Below are positions 61,257-64,000 of a DNA stretch of 64,000 nt, piece by piece. Made by a program: the position numbers and the translations under genes. Source of the stretch: Phototrophicus methaneseepsis (GTDB lineage Bacteria; Chloroflexota; Anaerolineae; Aggregatilineales; Phototrophicaceae). Numbering within the stretch: position 1 is the first letter of the stretch; every line of letters starts with the position of its first letter. Location of the stretch: assembly GCF_015500095.1 (NCBI RefSeq), contig NZ_CP062983.1, positions 4,526,001 to 4,590,000 of the forward strand, written 5' to 3'. The notes under the pieces were generated by a model. The model was not told the DNA's origin. It searched no databases and saw only the letters and a list, made by a program, of their open reading frames with translations.

Positions 61257-62978
61257 TTACATACCCCCTAGCAGCATGATAATCGGCGAGACGCCTTGGC
61301 TAATCATGGGCGCCATAATCTGCGGATACAGGCCCACGATGAGCAGCGGTGCACCCAACAGCAGTAAGATAATTCGATCCGTGACAGCAATATTGCCCAC
61401 TTCAGGGTAACGCTTAGCGTCAAAATCCCCAAAGAAGACCTGCCCCGTGACGCGCAGCACATAAGCAGCCGTTACGACAATACCCAGTGCAGCCAGGATC
61501 ACAATCGGGCCATAGTAATTGCTTAAGGTAAAGTTGCCTATTTGCAGCGTCACATTCTGTGAGGCTTCCCACATCCCCTGGAAGATCGGGAATTCAGCGA
61601 CGAAGCCGCTAAACCCAGGCATACCCATACTGGTGAGGCCGCCAATGATGAAGGCGACGCCAACCCATGGCATTTGCTTGATAAAGCCACCCAGGCTGGG
61701 AATATCGCGCGTATGAGCACGGTCGTAAACCATACCGACGCAGCCGAAGAAGAGCGCTGTCATCGCACCATGGCTGAACATCTGCAAGCCCGCGCCCGTC
61801 ATACCCGTGATGTTCATCGTAGCGAAGCCCATGCTCACAAGGCCCATATGGCTCACCGATGAGAACCCAATCACATATTTGAAGTCGCGCTGGCGGAAAG
61901 CGATCAAAGCACCATAAACCACGTTGATCAGCGTCAGGAAGACAATCCACGGTAAATGGAGTTGTGCGCCTTCCGGCATCAACTGGACGCCGACGCGCAA
62001 AGCCGCGAAAGCACCGAGCTTCATCAGCACGCCTGCATGGATCATCGACACAGCCGTTGGTGCCGCCACGTGACCATCTGGTGACCAGTTGTGGAAGGGG
62101 AAAACACCTGCCAGGACGGCAAACCCGATGAAGATGAAGGGGAACCAGAATGTACCGAACGTCAGGACATCAATGCCGAAGTAACCACCCACATTGAAAA
62201 TACCGTTTTCCGCAGCCAGCGTTAGCTGAACAAGGTTAAAGCTATAGGCCGTTGAGCCTTGCGGCAGCAGGCCGCTTTCGATAGCTGCCTGTAAGATCGC
62301 GCTGCCCTGCTCCCCTGTGAAGTACGACCCAGCATAGAAGTACATCGCAACCGCACCAACCAGCGCCACAACGGAGCCGATCAAGATATAGAGCGTTAGC
62401 TTCATACTGGCGTATTCACGTAGTTGGACCCAACCCCACCCAGCGATGAGTAGGTACATGGGGAAGATGGCAAGTTCATAAAAGAAGAAGAGCATAAATA
62501 AATCGACCGCGACGAACACACCGAGTACGCCCGCCACCAACAGCATGAAGAAGGCCATAAATTCACGGATGCGATCCTGAATATTCCAGGATATAAGCAC
62601 ACCCGCGACCGTCACCATACCCGTCAGGAGCACCATGGGGGCACTCAGGCCATCCACACCCACGTGCCACGCGATGCCCAACTGCTCAACCCATATATAT
62701 CGCGCCTCAAAGACGAGGGACTCACTAAAGGCCCTGGTCGCCGTACTGGCGCCGATACTCGCATCGAAGGCGGGTTGGCCGGACATAAGGGTGCCCATCG
62801 CTACCGCATTGTGATAGCTCAGGAACACCACCAGCGAGAGTGCCAGCAGTGATGCTGCCGCCGTGATCGCAACACCGCGAATAATGTCACGGTTTGCAGC
62901 CGGCATAAACAGCAGAACGATACCGGCAATCGTCGGTATGGCGATGATGAGCGATAAAACGTCGAAACCAAAATCCAT
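61257..62978 (-). CDS. nuoM: NADH-quinone oxidoreductase subunit M (second copy)
   Basis: 573 residues, with about 14 membrane helices, FELAIFPMYLLIAGWG-like EMSL region (FFYELAIFPMYLL), FPFHNWSPDGHVAAPTAVSMIHAGVLMKLG and VSHMGLVSMGFA. It is a NuoM-type proton-pumping subunit. It is the second of two NuoM-type genes in a row (the other begins outside the window and ends at 62983), and it starts only four bases after that one. It shows more variation in the loops (for example the long one at about 60-100 with ATRAFSESLVFEARYIWVEQ). Confidence 0.94.
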   Translation of the reverse strand: MDFGFDVLSLIIAIPTIAGIVLLFMPAANRDIIRGVAITAAASLLALSLVVFLSYHNAVAMGTLMSGQPAFDASIGASTATRAFSESLVFEARYIWVEQLGIAWHVGVDGLSAPMVLLTGMVTVAGVLISWNIQDRIREFMAFFMLLVAGVLGVFVAVDLFMLFFFYELAIFPMYLLIAGWGWVQLREYASMKLTLYILIGSVVALVGAVAMYFYAGSYFTGEQGSAILQAAIESGLLPQGSTAYSFNLVQLTLAAENGIFNVGGYFGIDVLTFGTFWFPFIFIGFAVLAGVFPFHNWSPDGHVAAPTAVSMIHAGVLMKLGAFAALRVGVQLMPEGAQLHLPWIVFLTLINVVYGALIAFRQRDFKYVIGFSSVSHMGLVSMGFATMNITGMTGAGLQMFSHGAMTALFFGCVGMVYDRAHTRDIPSLGGFIKQMPWVGVAFIIGGLTSMGMPGFSGFVAEFPIFQGMWEASQNVTLQIGNFTLSNYYGPIVILAALGIVVTAAYVLRVTGQVFFGDFDAKRYPEVGNIAVTDRIILLLLGAPLLIVGLYPQIMAPMISQGVSPIIMLLGGM

Positions 62979-62982
62979 TCGT

Positions 62983-64000
62983 TTACCCTATCCCGTTCAT
63001 TATCGCGGTCACACTGCCGTTGATCGTCAACAGAATCCAGTTCGGCAGGATACCTGTAATCAACATCAGGACCAGCAGCGGTGAAATCGCCACCATTTCA
63101 TTGAGGTGCAGTTCCAGGTTGGTGTTGAGCCACTTCATGTTGAAGGGACCATGCAATACAGCGCGGATGCCCTTCAGAATGTAGCTACCTGTGAACAGCA
63201 GGCCGATCATTGAAAGTGCCGTCAACACCGTGAACACCGGCCAAGTGCCGCGCACCACCAGGAATTCACCAATAAAGCCGTTCAGGCCCGGCAAGCCCAG
63301 GCTCGCCATACTGGTGAAGATGAAGATACCACCAAATATTGGGGCACGGACCCACAAGCCACCATACTCGGACATATCGCGCGTATGCGTCTTGTGATAC
63401 AAGCCACCTGCGAGCAAGAACATACCCGCTGCGCTCAGGCCATGGTTGAACATCTGCATGACCGCGCCGTTTGTGGCGATGATGCCCGTCTGGAGCATAT
63501 CCGCGCTCAGGCCAGCCGTTGACTGCTGTGCAGCCTGCCAGGATTCACCATAGAGCAAGGCCATCACCGCAACACCGATGCCGACGAAGCCCATATGATT
63601 GACTGAACTATAAGCAACCAGGCGTTTAATGTCATTCTGGCCGAAGGCTGCGAGCGCCCCAAGGACGATGCCAAGCACAGAAAGAATGGCGAAGATCGTG
63701 GCGAAGTTCATCCCGAAGATCGCTTCGCTGATCCACACATCCGGGAACAGCGGTACCACCAGACGGATGAAGCCATAAGCGCCTAACTTCAGCATGACGC
63801 CAGCCAACAACATGGAGCCAGCCGTAGGCGCTTCACCATGGGCATCTGGCAACCATGTATGGAAGGGCCAGATCGGCACTTTGATGGCGAAGGCGACGAA
63901 GAAGCCGATGAATGCAAGAGCCTTCACCGTCTCAATCGGGATACCCAGGAAGGAAGTCCCCAGGGTGTTGCTGAGCTGCGGCCAGATGACCGAGAGCGCC
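62983..64000 (-). CDS. nuoM: NADH-quinone oxidoreductase subunit M, first copy (5' end outside the window)
   Basis: The reading frame is open up to base 64000 and continues beyond the window; only about the last 339 residues are seen. Motifs include VPIWPFHTWLPDAHGEAPTAGSMLLAGVMLKLGAYG and LVAYSSVNHMGFVGIG, both characteristic of NuoM. It is a proton-pumping subunit of Complex I. It ends four bases before the second NuoM gene, so they are in one operon with nuoN. The internal GTG at 63925-63927 is not the real start. Confidence 0.94.
   Translation of the reverse strand, partial: ALSVIWPQLSNTLGTSFLGIPIETVKALAFIGFFVAFAIKVPIWPFHTWLPDAHGEAPTAGSMLLAGVMLKLGAYGFIRLVVPLFPDVWISEAIFGMNFATIFAILSVLGIVLGALAAFGQNDIKRLVAYSSVNHMGFVGIGVAVMALLYGESWQAAQQSTAGLSADMLQTGIIATNGAVMQMFNHGLSAAGMFLLAGGLYHKTHTRDMSEYGGLWVRAPIFGGIFIFTSMASLGLPGLNGFIGEFLVVRGTWPVFTVLTALSMIGLLFTGSYILKGIRAVLHGPFNMKWLNTNLELHLNEMVAISPLLVLMLITGILPNWILLTINGSVTAIMNGIG

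Noticed and set aside
1-64000. tRNA or rRNA genes, CRISPR repeats, IS ends or phage genes
   Set aside because: No cloverleaf with a T-loop, no regular direct repeats with spacers, and no transposase, integrase or phage structural gene was seen. A tRNAscan or CRISPR search would be decisive.

Overview
The window looks like an ordinary stretch of a bacterial chromosome, mid-GC by eye, with dense genes on both strands. The gene content points to Chloroflexota, probably near Anaerolineae. This is inferred from two consecutive NuoM-type genes followed by nuoN, a menaquinone methyltransferase (menG), an F-type ATP synthase b subunit that carries a delta-like C-terminus, a very large membrane/multi-GAF histidine kinase, and a DnaE with a long tail. 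No 16S rRNA gene is present to confirm it. I see no tRNA, rRNA, CRISPR array, prophage, transposase or insertion sequence.

Layout. 1-2.1 kb: partial aldose epimerase, YbaK-type deacylase, and pfkA facing them. 2.3-8.7 kb: dnaE (-), then mutM and a membrane-anchored protein (+). 8.7-11.7 kb: a compact minus-strand group of a winged-helix protein, two tiny paired membrane proteins, adenosine deaminase and an MBL hydrolase. 12.1-18.1 kb: a DsbA-family protein, secA, a VTT/TVP38 membrane protein and prs. 18.7-23.6 kb: a 1397-residue histidine kinase and an FMN protein. 23.7-32.2 kb: trxA, then hrcA, grpE, dnaK, dnaJ, prmA, a Mut7-C protein and menG, a heat-shock and protein-maintenance block. 32.3-38 kb: infA, rpsU and two four-S1-domain proteins, with a secreted laminin-B-like protein between the S1 genes on the other strand. 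38.2-43.9 kb: a phosphoribosyltransferase, a three-gene methyltransferase cassette, an AI-2E exporter-type protein and an MFS carrier. 44.2-51.3 kb: pnp, rpsO, a tandem-NYN protein and proS, an RNA-centred group. 51.6-56.1 kb: a MazG-type hydrolase, a sugar phosphotransferase, a GT2 glycosyltransferase and murE (envelope). 56.3-64 kb: atpF/delta, atpE, atpB, an AtpI/AtpZ-like gene, nuoN and two nuoM genes, the last running off the window.

How they work together. The right end is the energy-coupling membrane: Complex I antenna-type subunits next to the Fo part of ATP synthase, with no F1 genes in view. The middle has translation and RNA-turnover genes with structured leaders (pnp, rpsO and the first S1 gene), which suggests RNA-level control.

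The most unusual items are the a subunit of ATP synthase, which carries about 220 extra residues with a split LysM-like module and a Glu/Ala-rich stretch; the shortened b-delta fusion; the long bulged hairpin ending in a T-rich run just before the pnp ribosome site; the tandem NYN protein; and a possible non-CIRCE operator just downstream of a good hrcA promoter.
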